From Ophioceras dolichostomum (lineage: Eukaryota > Ascomycota > Sordariomycetes > Magnaporthales > Ophioceraceae): DNA of 64,000 bases. Position 1 is the stretch's first letter. Every line of letters begins with the position of its first letter. This document shows positions 37,408-49,003 of the stretch, piece by piece. Below the pieces are notes generated by a model. The model was not told where the DNA came from and ran no database searches. It saw only the letters and a list, made by a program, of their open reading frames with translations. Both the position numbers and the translations under genes were made by a program. The stretch is from contig PYST01000025.1 in the NCBI GenBank assembly GCA_003049485.1, positions 124,001-188,000 of the forward strand. The letters run 5' to 3'.

Positions 37408-39045
37408 GATATGCGGTATCTTTCGGTCTCAGGTCTCAGGTATCAGATCTCAGGCCGCTTCGCTTGGTTGGGTCTCAATGGGGATGGTTTACAGATACCT
37501 ACTAGGTACCTACCTAGGTAGGTGCCTAGGTAGGTAGGCGTTCCGTAACAACCTTGGACAAGCTTCACTTATCGCAGTGATATAAGTTTACACGTAAGAA
37601 GCTCTCTTGGCCTTCTTCTTCGCTAGGGGAAGTAAAGGGTGAGGATAGATGTCAGTGATTTAATCCCGTCCCCTGTTTGTGCAATATGATCCAGAGCCTT
37701 AGTGATTGAGTGGCCTCCGTGCTACATCGTACAGCTGTGGGGGATGGAAGGCACCGAGGCTCGAAGATGAGGCTGAGATCGAAGTAGCTTTATGTTTGTG
37801 AGACCTAGCTGGTCCAGGTTTGCTGAGGCTGGCTGTGGCTGGCTGCGTTCTGGAAGCCTAAGAATGTCGCCACATTATTGGCTATGCGAGCAATGGCAGA
37901 AGAGTGGGACCCGAGTTCGGCACGAAAGCAAGGGAGGAGCATGGAGCAGGGGTGCTGGAGTGGACTGGCGCGTCCAACCCCTGGCATGGCCGATCAATCT
38001 TCAGGGTATCCGAGCAACCACGCAACCGGTACAAGATACGTACCGGAGAATCAAGATTCCCGAGAGGGCACACATCTCGTGCTTGCGATGCTCTATGCAG
38101 GAATTGATAGAAGATGAAACCAGTTTTTCAGTGGCAATCTGAAGCTGGGGCGGACCAGTATAGGTAGGTACCTACATACTATCCCGATCTGTCCTTCCCA
38201 CTCAAAGAGTAGAGGGCTGTGGTGTGACCAACCTGATCATCAGTTCGCCCGAAACTCTTTCATGGTGGCTGACGTTACGTGCAGCGGCACCGACCGCCAG
38301 ACCAGACGGAGGACGAAAATTTCTGTGTGGGACACTGGCGTCAAGGAAGCCGGGGGCGGTCAGCGCGCCACAAACATTCAAAATACCCGGTAGCACAGTG
38401 CCATGACTGTGCGATCTAGAATACCATCGTGCTGCATTCGGTCGCGCATCTTCACGATCAACACATCCAGAGGCTGCACCCCAAGTACCTATACTAGTAC
38501 CTACCAAGCAGGTCGTAGAGAACATAGTGTCCTCTTTTATCTGTCTACTCGTCTGCTAGAGTCGACTGTTGATTTGGAAAACAATGGATTTGTTGCAGAG
38601 TTGGATAACAACTTGAAGCAACAGGGGGTTCGAGTCAGCAAGGGAAAGGGAAATACAGTGCGCCTTTAGCCGTGCCTACGACCCGTGCATGTCTCTCCGG
38701 GAGGAGCCTCCAACAACAAGTCGGGCTCCTTCTAATTCCTGACTTCGACCCCATCCCATGTGCCTCCGGCAGTATTTCTCTCAACTCAACCTCTCAATAT
38801 TCACGGTCGCTCTTCGCTATTGTACAGCGCTATCGTCGCGCCTGTAACTTTTGGAGACCATAACTCTAGGGACGTAATGCTCCCATCATTATCCACCTTC
38901 CCTTCCGTCATGACATAAGTTGCAGGAGAGCCCGTCATTCCCCCCCCTCTCTCAACTTTCTCTCCAGCCATTCGCGGTCGCTCCTCTTTTCGACGGCAAC
39001 TCTTCCGCCCTCCACGACACCTTTGGCCAAAGAGAAAACGCCAAC
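37408..39045. promoter_or_regulatory. Divergent promoter region of MED16 and the sirtuin gene
   Basis: A 1.6-kb spacer between outward-facing starts, with no supported gene. It contains three palindromic CCTA/TAGG islands (37495-37539, about 38158-38176 and about 38484-38512) and CT-rich sequence before the sirtuin start. Confidence 0.55.
37495..37539. repeat. Palindromic CCTA/TAGG island
   Basis: The stretch is built almost only from CCTA and TAGG tetramers around CCTAGG and GGTACC palindromes, and can fold back on itself. Similar islands recur between other genes in this window. Confidence 0.85.
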
Positions 39046-41293
39046 ATGGAGTCCGATCTGAGCTCTCCGAAGCTCAGCAGCCCCCTTTCGTCGCCGCCTT
39101 CGTCCTCACCACTGTCGCTCCTGTCAAATTCGCCGTCGCTTCCTTCATCGCCGACCCGGTTCGACGCCTCCAAGCGGTACCCTTCTCCGAGCTCGTCCAC
39201 GGTCCAGTCAGGCAGCGCGTCGCCGGTAAAGTCGTTAGAAGACTTCCTTCCCGTCGAGATCTGCGTCCGTACCGATGGGCCACCCCCCGCGAAGAGGCGT
39301 AGGGTCGCGGGGCCAAAGCAGCCTAGGGTGCGGACGACGGAGTATCTGGACCTTGAAAACACCACCGACGATGGCGAACAGGACCAGTTGTGTACTCGGC
39401 TCCTAACGGTCTTGCGGAAGAAGAAGCGTATTGTCGTCATCGCGGGTGCTGGCATATCGGTCTCCGCTGGTAGTATGTTCTTACCCTTCGTACCCTTCGT
39501 ACCCCTGTACCCATACTACCCTGGTACCTCGTCCACCCCTCCGCTATTGGTTGATGTTTCTAACCACGCTCTCCTCTCTACAATCAGTTCCCGACTTCAG
39601 GTCCTCTACAGGACTGTTCACTACTCTTCGCGGACAGCACAAGCTAAAAGCATCGGGCAAGCATCTCTTCGACGCCTCAGTGTACAAGGACGACGCTTCC
39701 ACGGCAAGCTTCCATACCATGCTGCGCGAGCTAGTCGACATGACGGAGAAGGCCAAGCCCACGCCATTCCACCACATGCTGGCGTCTCTCGCGCACGAGG
39801 GCCGCCTGATGCGATTGTACACACAGAACGTCGACGGCCTCGACACCGGCATGCCCCCACTAGCGACGAATGTACCGCTCAACAACAAGGGACCCTGGCC
39901 CACCACGATCCAAGTGCACGGCGGACTCGCGCACATGGTATGCAGCAAGTGTGTTGGTGTCCAGGCCTTTGATTCTTCTCGCTTTGTTGGATCGGAGCCC
40001 CCCCTGTGCCAGGCGTGTGAAGTATCGGACCAGGTCCGCACCGTCTGGGGTAAGAAGCGCAGCCACGGCATCGGCCGCCTGAGGCCCCGTATCGTGCTCT
40101 ACAATGAGCACAACCCGGATGACGAAGCCATCGGCATGGTTTCCAGGGCAGATCTTCGACGTGTGCCCGACGCCGTCATCGTCGTCGGTACCAGCCTCAA
40201 GATCCCCGGTGTGCGTCGGATCGTCAAGGAGATGTGCCAGGTGACACGCAGTCGCCGTGACGGCTTCACAGCCTGGATCAACATTGACCCAGAGCCACAG
40301 GGCGAGTTTAGAGACTGCTGGGACGTCGTCGTCCGGGGCAAGTGTGACGACGTTGCTGAGCTTGTGAACTTGCCTCGCTGGGACCAGCAGGTCGACGAGG
40401 AGAAGGAGGAGGCCAATGGTGGCAAGCGCTCCTGGGAGGTCACACCGGATGCCGAGGAGATCAAGGAGAAGCGACACCAGAAGAACCCCGTGGTCAACAT
40501 CACCCCGGTTGCAGAGGCCAAGTCGCGTCTCATCGTAAATCTCACCGAGCAGACCACACCTGGTGGCATTCCCACTCCCACTGCGAGTCCCAAGCTTAGG
40601 AGCGTGTTACCGGTGGCAGCCAAGGGCACGGCTAAGTCCAAGCAGAGTCGGTTGCTGTTCCCGGCTAGCAAAACTACTACGGCTGGGAATGAGGAGCAGA
40701 AAAGTGCGAAGAGAAAGAAGAAGGAGGAGCCTGCCACAGCCTCCAAGGCCAGCAAGGTCGCCAAGCCCCGCAAGATCAAACAGACCCAGACCCCTTCGAC
40801 GCCGACGCCCGCCAAGAAAGGTGGTACCAAGGCCACCAAGGCCACTAAGGGGAAGAAGGTCGCAGGACCAGCTAAGCAAGGAATCACCACCGCTTTCAAG
40901 ACAACCAAGCTTGCCACCGTCGAGGCCACCGACTCGGAGAAACCGCCCAAGGTCGAGTCGCCTTCCCTGCCGCCGATGCTGCCGTCCTCTCCCTTCTTCG
41001 AGAAGGGATTCCCCTGGAATTCCAGTGAAGAGCTGGGCCCGCTGGACCGCCTCGACCAGTCAGACCAGCAGCTTCCCGCCCTGCGACCGTCGTCGCAGTC
41101 GTCCTTCTCCAGGAAACGGGCACTCAGCGGCAGCAACAACGAGAACGCGCGGCCAACCAGCAGCAGATTATCGTCGTTCCCCCTCAGGCTCCAGACGCCG
41201 CCACCCCACAGCCGCGGCCACGAACGGCGCGTGTCGGCTGACACCATCTCGCCGATCTCCAAGCCACGCAGCCTGAGCCACCTAATCGACTGA
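39046..41293 (+). CDS. hst4: Hst3/Hst4-type NAD-dependent histone deacetylase (sirtuin)
   Basis: Two exons, 39046-39469 and 39588-41293, give 709 aa. The intron falls inside the NAD-binding motif, joining VVIAGAGISVSAG to VPDFRSSTGLF. Other sirtuin hallmarks follow: TQNVDGLD, the catalytic His in QVHGGLAH (about residue 251), a zinc site of two CxxC pairs (VCSKC and LCQAC), VVGTSLKIPG and NIDPEP. The sequence fits the Hst3/Hst4 branch, which removes H3K56 acetylation after S phase and protects genome stability. The N-terminus is Ser/Pro-rich. The roughly 330-residue tail is long, basic and disordered, with many SP/TP sites, an RLLF motif and a TPSTPTP cluster. The ATG is the first in a frame that is open further upstream without an ATG. 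Confidence 0.93.
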
Positions 41294-42871
41294 AGATGGG
41301 GGGCTGCACATGTCTCATCACGCGCCATTGCCATGGACAGGTTTCTTTTTTCTTTCTCTCTTCATATCGACCCCGCCGTTTCTGAGATCGCTTTCCCAGC
41401 CTGATCTGCTATGCATCAGTCCGGTTCCACCTGCATTCACTTGGCTGTGGGGAGGGGTCATATCATTTTCATGTTCTCGGGTGTTACCGAATATATAGCA
41501 TCGAGAGGAACGGAGCACTTGGGCTTTTATAGATTCACTTCGAAGGATACGAACCACCGACTTCATTCGACTTGGGGTGTTACTTCGCCCGGGAAGAATT
41601 TTTTTTGAGGGGTGATTGTTATTCTCTCAATATTGAGCATTGGGGAGGACAGAAGGAGATCAGGGCTTGTAATATGCATATCGACCGCCGGGACCATCGC
41701 GAATGAGATATATCGAATACTGAGAGCGCCAGGGGCGTTGGGCCATAGGTAAAAGGAACTCTCGACAGCGAGCACATGTTTTTCGGCGTTTGGGGCATTA
41801 TCATTTTCCTCCTGTATGTACAACAACCGGTCTGGCATCTATATCGAATGCTGACCCGTTGCGGGTGGTTGCTCATGTTCGGTGCTGATCACATAGAATA
41901 ATCTCATTTGTTTTCTCTTCTTAATTTTCTTGTGACAACTTGTGGTGTCCGGTGACCACTTCCGGCGAGTGTTTGTTGGTCTTTCCGGTCGTTGGCGGTG
42001 CGAGAGTCCAAGTGGAGGGGCCGTTGAAGTTGATCCTTCACCTCGGAAAAGAGATGAACAGATCCGCCAACCGACGAAGACGTTCAACTAACAGCCTATC
42101 ACAACAAGAGCCTCTCTCCCCGTGCGCGTATGTACAAAGAGAGGTATGGAATGGCATGATGAGAAAAAGGGAGCCCCAGTGTGATGGACAAAACCCGGTC
42201 CCGCCTGCCGGACCCGGTCCATTTTGCTGCCCCATTCCACATCGTTTGTGCGTTTTGGCCATTCCGGAGTCTCAGAGGGTGAGTATATACCAGGGATGTA
42301 TGTAATGGTGTTTGGAAGTAGGCAGCTTTTAAAAAGAGATGAGTTTATATGAGAGAGGGGCGAAGAGAAACTCCAAATGAAGTAAAAAAGCAAACCCGCG
42401 CAGAACAAGAAGATAAGGGAACAAACAAGGCAAGCAAGAAACAAAAACAAAAAAAGGTACACAATACCTATGTAGTAAATGAAGCAAAGCAAAGAAGCGC
42501 TGCCAATCCCTTGATGCCGGACCGGATTCCACTCCATCCATATCCACCGAAGAGTTCTGGTGTTGCGCCAAACCAATATGCAATACGGTCTTCTTGTCTT
42601 ATACTTTTTTCTTCTTTTTTTCACAATTTTTTTTCGTGACAGCAAATCGCTTCCTCCCGCCCATACCAATCCCCTTATTAACTTTTCTTTCGTCATGAAC
42701 AGACATAACATAGATCGATGGTGTAAATGATGGTTGGTAATTTTGTGACGATGTAATGAGACAGAGACTTGGCGGTAGTAGAAGACTCAGTCACGAGGCT
42801 CTAGACTCTGGTTTATGAGGACCTCAGCCATGGGCACATCCCATGCCTCGACAGTTGTGCATGCGCCCTTT
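41294..42871. other. Convergent intergenic region, 1.6 kb, no gene supported
   Basis: Between the 3' ends of the sirtuin (+) and CHD1 (-) genes. A 207-codon minus-strand frame (42088-42711) contains a hydrophobic run, but the run comes from A/T-rich low-complexity DNA in what should be CHD1 3' UTR, so I do not call it. Confidence 0.6.
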
Positions 42872-45800
42872 TCAGTATGGATTGTGACGGTGGGGGCTTT
42901 GGTTGCTGTGCAGCCAGGACGGGCGGGCTCGATCGGCAACAAGGTCCCTTCTGCTGTCCTTCTTGAAACTGAGCCGGTCGCCGTTCTCGTACGGGAACCT
43001 CCGCCGCGCGTCTCTGTCGTCCGGCCGGCGGTAGTAGTCATCCGCATCCCGAGAGTTGCTGCCGCCACCACCACTGCCACGATGATCTCCACGGCGGCCA
43101 CTATCATATCGAGACGATTCCCGCTCAGTGTCGATCTCGCCGTCCTCAAGGTCATCCCTATGGTCATCCCTATGGTCATCCTTGTGGTCATCCCTGTGGT
43201 CATCCCTATGACTGCTGCTGGCGTGGGTATGGCGATGATTTGAGTAATGTTCCGAGTGGGGATGCTTTGTTGGTTTGGACGCCGATGACGCATCACCACC
43301 TCCCGAGGCTCTGTTCTTCTGGTGCTTGTCCTTGAGCGTTTGGTACATGGTTGCAAGTTGCTTGCCCGACACATCGACCTCATGCACAGGCCAAATGGAT
43401 GACAAAAAGTCCCTGTTGTTGGGTGGTGCGGGGAAAAAAAAGGCAAGGTCAGTTTAAGAGTTCAGTATAGAGACGAGACGGGAGTGACAGGGATGCACGA
43501 ATCACGTGAACAGGGCAGCAAAGCGATTGGGGACGTACCAGAAGCGAGGCATCAACTCCTCAAGTTGATGGGCCGACACGCCGTCGTTATTAGCCTTCAT
43601 GTCGGCGAATGAGTTGCCGATCTGAAGCAGCTCGCCGCCCATGATGCGGGCGCGCTCCTTGGCATTCTCGATGCGGTCGCCCGTGGTATACATGATGTTT
43701 TCGAAATTCTTGCGCACTGGTTTGAGGAGCGACCACATGAGATGCTCTGGGTTAGAGTCGTCGAGCTGCGACTCGGTCAAGGCCAACAGCTCGTTGAAGC
43801 GCTGCACCGACCGCTCGCGCGCCCGCTTAAGTTTTTCGATGGCTTCCGGGTCGAGCTTCTTGCGCTTCTCCTTCTCCTTGTTGTCACGGCCGCCACTGCC
43901 GCCCTCAACCCGCCGGTGTTTGTTGTGTCCGCTCCTGTCGTCGTGGTCGCCGGCGCCGGACCCGTGGTCGTGCTTTCGCTTATGGTCCGACGGACGCGGC
44001 GTGCCCCGGTCGCCGCCGTTGCTGCGGTGATGGTCACCCAACGAGAACGCGCGGTCTCTGTTGCGGCTGTCCAGCTTGCTCTGGCTCGGCCGCTTCGACA
44101 TGGCCGGTGCGGGTGAAGCAGACCCTAGCTCGCTGCGACGGTGGCCGTTGACCAACAGGTTCTTCTTGCTGCGGTGGTGGTTCTCCACCGCCTTCTGGGC
44201 GGCGGCATCGTTCGAGTGTTTCGCCAGCAGCACTGACAGTAGGTACTCGGAGCGGCGCACCAGGTGGACTGCGCCGGGTGACTGGATGCTCTTGTCGCTG
44301 CCTCGCTGCCGCTCCTCCTTCTTCTCGACACGGTGCTCCTCCAGGAAGAACTTGTCTTCCATCTGCAGCTCCGCGTCGTCGCGGATCTGGGCCCACGCCC
44401 CGAAGCCGTACTTGTCGATGCCGACCAAGAGCATGCCGTCCTCGCGCGGGCCCCACTCACAAGTGTAGTGCGCCGCCTTGGTTGCATCCAGAAGCCGGAA
44501 CGATGCGTTGTCCGCGTGCTCCGTCAGAACCTTGCGCAGGAGTTTCAGCTGCGGCGGCCGTTCTATCGCAGTCTCGGCGTTCACCTTCTTCACCTCGCCG
44601 AAATCGACAAGGACCGCCTTCTTGTCCTTCTTGGCCACCATCTTGCCGCTCTTCTCCTCCTCCTCGCGCAGCTTGCGGTCATTCTCGTCTACAGCCTGCT
44701 GGCTCGCCGCGATGAGTTCTGCAATGAGCCCGCGCAGGAAGTCGGGATCACGGTCGGTCAGGCGCGCCTCCTGCAGCACGTCTTCCTCTCGATCATCCAT
44801 CGAGCCGTAGCGGAAGAAGGCTCTGATTAGATTGCGTGTCTCCTTCTCGTTCAGCGGCCGTCGGGGATCCGACATGAGCGCCCGCTGCTCGGCCAACTCA
44901 TCCTGCTCCTGCTTCTCCCGCTGCCGCTTCTTGGCCAGCCGTTCGGCCCTCTCGGAGTCACCGCCACCGCCGCCACCGCCGCTGCCGCCGTGCCGTTTAC
45001 TCGAGTGTCCCTTCAGCGTAGCTTTCCGTGGCGCGTTCTCCTCCATGGCCCGTGCGAGGTAGTCTTCATGCTTCTTCTTGTCTTCCTCGGCCTTGACAAT
45101 CGCCAGCCGGTCGGCAGGAATGATCTGGTCCCAGTCAAGCGCCTTCTCGTCCAGCTTGACGTCGGTGAAGTGCATCCAGTTGTCCCAGTCGATGCCACCG
45201 CTGCTGAGGTTCATCTTGTCGTCGACGTTGGTCTTGGTGACCTCGGCGTTCTCGAGGATTGAGTCGATGTCCAGCTGCTCCAGCTTCTTCTGGTTCTCAG
45301 ATTGCTCGAAGAGATTCTGCGACCGCATCTTCAGAATGTACTGGATGTCTTCGGCAGTCTTGGCCTCGTCTAGCTTGACGCCTTTCTCTCTGAACTGCTC
45401 GCGCAGCGCCTTCCCGTCGTCCGTAACGCCGGCCTGGATGGTGAGGTACTCGAGGAAGAGCTTGTTGCGGGCGCGCTTGATCACTTCCTCCTCGATGGTC
45501 GCCTTGGCCACCAAGCGGTACACGTTGACCGGGCGCTTCTGGCCAATGCGGTGGGCGCGGGCCATGGCCTGCAGGTCGGCCTGTGGGTTCCAGTCCGAGT
45601 CGTAGATGATGACAGTGTCGGCCGTCATAAGGTTGATGCCCAGGCCACCGGCGCGTGTGGACAGCAGGAAGCAAAAGTCGTCGCTATCGTCTGCGTTGAA
45701 GTGATTGATGGCCATGCGACGCGGGCCAGCAGGGATGGTGCCGTCCAGACGTTGGTACTGGTAACCCCGGACCCGCAGGTAGTCGCCCAAGATGTCGAGC

Positions 45801-48800
45801 ATCTTAACCATCTGGCTGAAGATCAGGACGCGGTGGTTGTCCTTCTTCAGCTTGGCCAGCAGCTGGTCAAGCAACATCATCTTGCCGCTGCTGGTGATGA
45901 GGCCTTTGATGGCATCCTCGCGGCGCGTGCTGCCAGCGAGCACGCGGTCCTCGACGCCGGGGAACATGTAAGGGTGGTTGCTGACTTTCTTGAGCTCCAT
46001 CATGATGTTGAGCAGCGACTGCTTGTGCCCACCGCTGACGTCGGTGAGTGCAGCATAGTTACGCGTCAGGATGTTCTTGTAATACTCGAGCTGGACATCC
46101 GACAGCTCGACGCGGATGATCTTCTCCGTCTTGGGCGGCAGATCCGACTCGACCGTCTCCTTGGTCCGACGCAGGATGAACGGCGCGATGGCCGAGTGCA
46201 GCTGCGTCAGCTTGGCCTGCGTCTCGCGACGCTTCTCCTCGTCCTTCTCCTCGTCCACCTCCTCCTTGGCCTCAGCCTCCTTGCTCAGCATCTCAAGATC
46301 GGCGTCGATAAGCACCTTGCCTGGGTTCAGGAAGTCGAGCAGGGCTGAAAGCTCTGCAAGGTTGTTCTGAATCGGCGTGCCTGTGATCAGCACCTTGCAC
46401 GGCACGCCAAAGCCGACCAGCTTGGCGTACAGCTGGGACTCGCGGTTCTTCAGCCGGTGCGCCTCATCGACGGCCAACGCCTGCCACTTGATGGTACGCA
46501 GGAAGTCGGCATCCGCGAGGATGTAGTCGTACGACGTGACAAGGACGTTGAACTTGGGCTTCTTGGTGTTACCGCCAACGAGCAATTCGTGCTCCCGGAT
46601 GTTGGCTCGCGCAGCCTCGGGGCCCAAGTAGACCACGTAGTTTAGGTCGGGCGACCAGTGGTTGAAGGTGTCGCACCAGGCCGGGATGACGCTCAGGGGT
46701 GCCACCACCAGGAACGGCCCCTCCTGGTCGCGGGAGTTGCGCAGCCAGCTCAGGAACGAGACCGTCTGCACCGTCTTTCCCAGCCCCATCTCGTCGGCGA
46801 GGATGACGTTGTTTGCGCGCGTCCAGTTGAGGGCTAGGAAGTTGAGGCCCTTAAGCTGGAACTCGCGCAGCTCGCCGTTCTGTATATACTCGGGTTGCTT
46901 CTCCAGCTTGGTCATGCGCGATCGCGTGTCCGGGTTGGCCTCCTTGCGGTCCGACTGCCACGACCGCGATGCGCGCTCCACAAATTGGTCGACCTTATCC
47001 TGTGCCTGGGAACGCTCGAGCACCATCTCGGCAGACTCCCACGTGCATTCGTCGTATTGGAGGCCCTTCCACTTGACCAGATATTCGTCGCCGCCGTCCT
47101 CGCCCTTCGCGTCGCGGATGGCCACGATCCGCTCGACTTTGGTGTAATCGTCGAGCGCATCCTGCTCCCGCTCGCGGTCCAGAAGCCACTGCTCCTTCAG
47201 TTCGGGGCTGACATCGTCCCCAAATGTGATCTCCTGCTCGTACTCAACGACCTTGCGGAAATAATTCTCCAGCCGGCGAAAGCCACGGCACCCATTGAGG
47301 CTGTCTGTCGTTTCCCATGTGTCGTGGAGATGCGACTTGCCCTGCCACTTGATGAAGTACTCGAATTCATGGCGCGTCGACGTCGGGCCGGGCTCGACAC
47401 CGTCCCGCTTACGGTGCCTCAGGACTTTGTCAATGTATGGGGAGTTGTCCTCAACTTCGGCGGCCCAGTAGTTGGGTGTGAGATCGTCGGCGTCGGTGTC
47501 GTCTACGTCACTCTCCTGATAAGCTCCAACCGAGACCTGAGCGGCTCGGCGGCTCGACCACCTTTTCTCTTGGTAGGCCAATGCGGGCTGCGCCTCCTGT
47601 TGTCGCCGCGCCTTTTTTTGGAAGCTGCGAGCGCGAGCGCCGCCGTAGTTGTCCGAGTCCGAGCCGACCGAGGTGTTCCGCACAGGGGTATCCCGTTTCG
47701 AGGCTGCATTGCAATCAAAAGACGGTCAGTTGGGCACATCAAGTGTGAAAGCGATCAACTAGCTGGGGTGGAGTAGCCGAGGAAATGAGGTAGGAGGACG
47801 ACGACGTACAAGGCAGCGAGCGCTCAACACGCCTTTTCTTCAGGGCTCTCCGTGCGGTCGGGGCCACCTCCGCATCGGAATCACCGTTGATATCATCGTC
47901 GTCATCATCGGATTCGACCTGAATGAACGGCTGGTTAGCATTTGCACCCATGATCAACTCATCGGCGTTGATCCGGGCAGCAACCTACGATTTTGCGTCG
48001 TTGGGTGGGCCGAGTCTGTCAATCGGCGGCGTTAGCAAGGACGCGTGGCATCAGCAGGGGCGGTGAGGTAGAGGTCAAACGCACACTGCGTCTCAGCCCG
48101 TAAAGCTCGGGGTTCTCCCGCATGTAGTCTTCCTCCAATGTACCGGCTGCCTTGCGCTTTGCGACTCGACGGGAGTCGTTGGAGGTGGATCGAGAGCGTT
48201 CGTTCGGCTCGGCGGCGTTCGACGCGTTTGACGCTGGGCTCTCGGCAACATCTTCATCGAAATCCGCGTCCCCAGAGGCATCCTCCTCATCGCTCGGTTC
48301 TGATGGCTGGTCGAACCCATCTTCGACCTTCTCCTCGGCCAGGTCGGCTTCGCTCGCCGAACCCGAAGGCGACGGTGATGGTGATGGGGATGGTGACGGG
48401 GAGGGTGCATCAGGGTCGGCGGCCTGCACGTCTGACAGATCGCTGTCACTATCATTGCCATTCACGGCTGGCATGGACGTGTTGACAATAACTGGAGAAA
48501 GCCGTCCATTGGGAGGACTGGCCTCAGGCGATGTTGACATGTCCACGGGAGGATAGCGGGGGCCCTGTGGTATGCTGCCATGTTAGTCGCGTTTGCCCGA
48601 GGAGGGACGCTATGAACGACAGCGGGGACGCAAGACGTGGTACTGGCGACCCCAGATCATGGAAACAGGAGAGAATCGAAGGCCTAGCAGTCGACATAGC
48701 AAGGTTGTCGCATATCCGAGATGGACTTTGATAGCGACGAGGCTGACAGACGATGGAGAGCAATTGGAGCGGCCCGAGGCGGTGGCAGCCGGTTCCGGAA

Positions 48801-49003
48801 CTGCAGAAGCAGCGGGGATCCCAGGAAGGGACAGTCAAATAAGCCCTTGAAGCGTCGGAGAGCAGACAGGTCGACTTATACCTGATGATCGAGGTCGCGT
48901 GGGATGTATACTCGATGGCCGGCTCCAGCCTCATGTACCAGCCATGACAGGACAGTCAGGAGCAACAACGGTGGCAGACACAGCGGAACAACTTACAAGT
49001 CAT
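42872..49003 (-). CDS. chd1: Chd1 chromatin-remodelling ATPase
   Basis: Main minus-strand exons: 48564-48085, 47984-47810, 47703-43539 and 43412-42872. Two small 5' exons, 49003-48997 and 48922-48882, are my inference because they supply an ATG and keep frame; without them the start is ATG 48540. The full model is 1802 aa. An acidic N-terminus is followed by double chromodomains (about residues 305-465; FIKWQGKSHLHDTWE and YLVKWKGLQYDECTWE). The SNF2 ATPase has DEMGLGKT near 540 and DEAHRLKN near 645, then the helicase-C lobe with the SRAGGLGINL-type segment. A SANT-SLIDE-like region and a C-terminal helical domain (MPRFWDFLSSIWPVHEV) follow. The tail is His/Arg/Asp-rich with tandem HRDD units. 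Chd1 spaces nucleosomes over transcribed genes. It is divergent from RLI1. Confidence 0.95.
43150..43209. repeat. 12-bp tandem repeat encoding HRDD units in CHD1
   Basis: Five near-identical 12-mers (GGTCATCCCTAT and variants) run in tandem. On the coding strand they give HRDD/HKDD tetrapeptides in the disordered C-terminal tail of Chd1. The 12-bp unit preserves frame, so copy number could vary without loss of the protein. Confidence 0.9.

Noticed and set aside
38628..38645. tRNA T-arm-like GGTTCGAGTC
   Set aside because: The flanking bases do not form the five-pair T stem, and no acceptor, D or anticodon arms are found around it.
42088..42711. 207-codon minus-strand frame with a hydrophobic, membrane-like run
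   Set aside because: It starts with ATG but sits just beyond the CHD1 stop. The hydrophobic run comes from A/T-rich low-complexity DNA, and no homologous family is recognisable.
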